From NCBI GenBank assembly GCA_002364555.1, contig DEYM01000124.1, forward strand, positions 14,873-21,830: a DNA stretch of 6,958 nucleotides, in the 5' to 3' direction. A program made the translations under genes and the position numbers. This DNA is from Phycisphaerales bacterium UBA3158 (GTDB taxonomy: Bacteria; Planctomycetota; Phycisphaerae; Phycisphaerales; SM1A02). Shown piece after piece: positions 5,544 through 6,958 of the stretch. The number at the start of each line of letters is the position of its first letter. Position 1 is the stretch's first letter. The notes under the pieces were generated by a model. It searched no databases, was not told the origin of the DNA, and saw only the letters and a program-made list of their open reading frames with translations.

Positions 5544-6395
5544 ATGTCCCATGAACGTCTTCAATCGAAAACGCCCTCGGCGATGGATCTTTCCGTGATC
5601 CGTCTGGGGGTCGTGTCGTATCTGAACACGAGACCCATCATCCGTGGTCTCGAGGTTCATGAGGAGATCGAGCTCAGGCAGGCCGTGCCAAGCCAGTTGC
5701 TTGATCAGGTCGTTGATGGCAAGGTCGAGGTTGGGATGTGCTCGAGCATCGACTATCTGCGTTCACCCATTCCTCTGAAGCTGCTTCGAGTCGCGCCATT
5801 GACATGCAATGGTGAGACGTTGACGGTCAGGATCTTCTCATCAGTTCCACTGGAAGACGCCAGTCGCATTCATTGCGACACGGATAGCCATACATCCGTC
5901 GCTCTTCTTCGCATCCTCATGAAGGAAGCCTGGCAGATCGATCCTGAAGTCATTGATTTCGATGCGGGTTCCCGGAGTGATGACTGGCCCGAAACCGTGA
6001 TGCTCATCGGAGACAAGGTCGTCAACGGTCCGCCTTGCACCGAGACCCATCCTGTCCAGGTCGATCTGGGTGAAGCCTGGAAGCAGTTGACCGGTCTGCC
6101 CTTCGTGTTCGCTCTATGGATGACCCGCTCGGATGCATGCGAAACGATGCTCGGTCACGTATTCCGCTCGTTGAGGGACAACCTGGCGGAAAATCTGGCT
6201 TCGATGGGCGATTTCCTCGATGAAGAGGCCCGACTGCATGATTGGCCGGTCGATCTGGCCTCTCGATATCTCAATGGCCTCATTCGCTATGAACTGGGTC
6301 CAGCTGAGCTGGCTGGCTTGAAGATGTTCCATGAACTGGCAGTCAAGCATGGCTTTGCAGAGACTGCTCGTCCTCTGGAGATGTACGAGGGTTGA
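5544..6395 (+). CDS. mqnA: Chorismate dehydratase, futalosine pathway of menaquinone synthesis
   Basis: MqnA (EC 4.2.1.151) removes water from chorismate to give 3-[(1-carboxyvinyl)oxy]benzoate, the first step of the futalosine route to menaquinone. The 283-residue protein has the periplasmic-binding-protein-like fold of the family without a signal peptide, so it is cytoplasmic. Recognisable segments are RLGVVSYLNTRPI (20-32), PSQLLDQVVDGKVEVGMCSSIDY (49-71), the hinge-side IGDKVV (155-160), and DLGEAWKQLTGLPFVFALW (174-192). The last is typical of MqnA and helps to separate it from the related MqnD. The ATG at 5544 gives about 18 residues before the family start; an ATG at 5583 would give a shorter, equally acceptable protein, and neither has a good ribosome binding site. 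The next gene begins 1 nt after the stop codon. Other mqn genes are not in the window, which is common because the pathway genes are often scattered. Confidence 0.93.
   Translation: MSHERLQSKTPSAMDLSVIRLGVVSYLNTRPIIRGLEVHEEIELRQAVPSQLLDQVVDGKVEVGMCSSIDYLRSPIPLKLLRVAPLTCNGETLTVRIFSSVPLEDASRIHCDTDSHTSVALLRILMKEAWQIDPEVIDFDAGSRSDDWPETVMLIGDKVVNGPPCTETHPVQVDLGEAWKQLTGLPFVFALWMTRSDACETMLGHVFRSLRDNLAENLASMGDFLDEEARLHDWPVDLASRYLNGLIRYELGPAELAGLKMFHELAVKHGFAETARPLEMYEG
6387..6391 (+). promoter_or_regulatory. Ribosome binding site selecting the GTG start at 6397
   Basis: GAGGG inside the last codons of mqnA lies 5 nt before GTG at 6397, and the mqnA stop codon TGA sits in the spacer. This favours the GTG over the in-frame ATG at 6349 and implies translational coupling of the two genes. 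Confidence 0.55.
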
Positions 6396-6396
6396 C

Positions 6397-6958
6397 GTGC
6401 CAAGAGCCCCGCGTTTTCTAGCCAGTGTGATCGCGTCGTTGCACCACGACCTGCGATTCGCCCCCGACAAGACGAAACGTCGACAGATGGATGACGCTGA
6501 AAGTCTCATGAGGGACATTCAGCCTGAGCAGCTCTATCCACTGGAATACGTGGTCTTTCGCATCACCCGATTTCGCCCGGACCCAAGTGATCATGATGCG
6601 ACCGTGGTCGGCAGTGCGCTTGTTCGTGATCTCGGGGCCTTCGTGCAAGCCCTGAGTTCCGACATCTCGATGGGGGCGAGTCAGTCTCGAGGTGTTGCCG
6701 TGGGATTGGATGAAGTCGCCGGGAAGCTCGGAGTGAATCGTCGGACCGTGCAGCGTCACCGTGGGGATGGGCTTGCACTCCACTGGGTGAGGCGTGATGG
6801 GGAACGTCCTTTTCTGGGATGCTTTCCCGATTCCCTCGAGCATTATCTTCAGAGATCACCTGATGGCATGCGAAGGATCCGAGCATGGAATCGAATATCC
6901 GATATCGAGCGAAGATCCATTCTCGAGCGGGCAGAGACGCTTCGGTCTTCAGGGTCTG
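6397..6958 (+). CDS. HTH regulator, probable unusual sigma-70-like protein, cut at the window end
   Basis: The frame is open from GTG at 6397 to the right edge, giving 187 residues with no stop. Residues 45-90 contain LYPLEYVVFRITRFRP and LVRDLGAFVQALSSD, a predicted helical domain. Residues 103-131 form a clear helix-turn-helix, VGLDEVAGKLGVNRRTVQRH, followed by a DGLALHWVRRDGERPFLGCF stretch like the recognition helix and wing of excisionase/MerR-type domains. The visible end (160-187) is rich in Arg and Glu and helical. From memory, Planctomycetota, especially Phycisphaerae, have sigma-70-family-annotated proteins with this layout and further sigma-like HTH regions downstream, but those regions would lie beyond the window, so the sigma assignment is an inference. 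A plain DNA-binding regulator is the safer reading. It is coupled to mqnA: one nucleotide separates the stop codon from this start, and the ribosome binding site lies within mqnA. Reality as a gene is well supported; function is not. Confidence 0.72.
   Translation, partial: MPRAPRFLASVIASLHHDLRFAPDKTKRRQMDDAESLMRDIQPEQLYPLEYVVFRITRFRPDPSDHDATVVGSALVRDLGAFVQALSSDISMGASQSRGVAVGLDEVAGKLGVNRRTVQRHRGDGLALHWVRRDGERPFLGCFPDSLEHYLQRSPDGMRRIRAWNRISDIERRSILERAETLRSSGS

Noticed and set aside
6349..6396. ATG at 6349 as the start of the right-edge HTH gene
   Set aside because: It would overlap mqnA by 47 nt and lacks a ribosome binding site, whereas GTG at 6397 has GAGGG at 5-nt spacing.

Overview
The window looks like bacterial chromosome with moderately high GC. 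It carries six or seven densely packed genes in two divergent blocks and shows no tRNA, rRNA, CRISPR array, insertion sequence or phage gene. Three features suggest Planctomycetota, probably a Phycisphaerae-like lineage, although this is inference from remembered family patterns. They are mostly weak or absent Shine-Dalgarno sequences, a futalosine-pathway menaquinone gene (mqnA), and a right-edge protein resembling the unusual sigma-70-like/HTH proteins of that group.

The left block is on the minus strand and reads from 4130 down to 1. It holds a DEAD-box RNA helicase (2787..4130) and, 15 nt downstream, a pseudouridine-5'-phosphate glycosidase (psuG, 1749..2771). A 148-nt gap with possible regulatory structures follows. 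Next come a short Rho transcription terminator homologue (467..1600) and, 4 nt after it, a TPR-repeat protein that runs off the left edge (1..462). Helicase, Rho and PsuG all touch RNA metabolism: unwinding, termination, and salvage of modified nucleotides released by RNA turnover.

The right block is on the plus strand and reads from 4255 to the edge. It holds alanine racemase (alr, D-Ala for peptidoglycan), chorismate dehydratase MqnA (first step of the futalosine route to menaquinone), and a GTG-started HTH protein translationally coupled to mqnA and cut by the window end. The 124-bp divergent spacer (4131..4254) contains overlapping candidate promoters for both blocks. It also holds a perfect 10-bp inverted repeat placed to form a hairpin just upstream of the helicase start codon.

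Most of the window is ordinary housekeeping sequence, and I do not see a clear new defence or mobile system. The strongest oddity is the Rho homologue. Its ATPase core is intact, but the N-terminal helical domain is missing and the three aromatic residues of the primary RNA-binding site (Phe62, Phe64 and Tyr80 in E. coli) are replaced by Glu, Arg and Leu. Secondary points are possible attenuator-like hairpins before that gene, a 22-residue insertion in PsuG near the active-site Glu, and the uncharacterised regulator coupled to mqnA.
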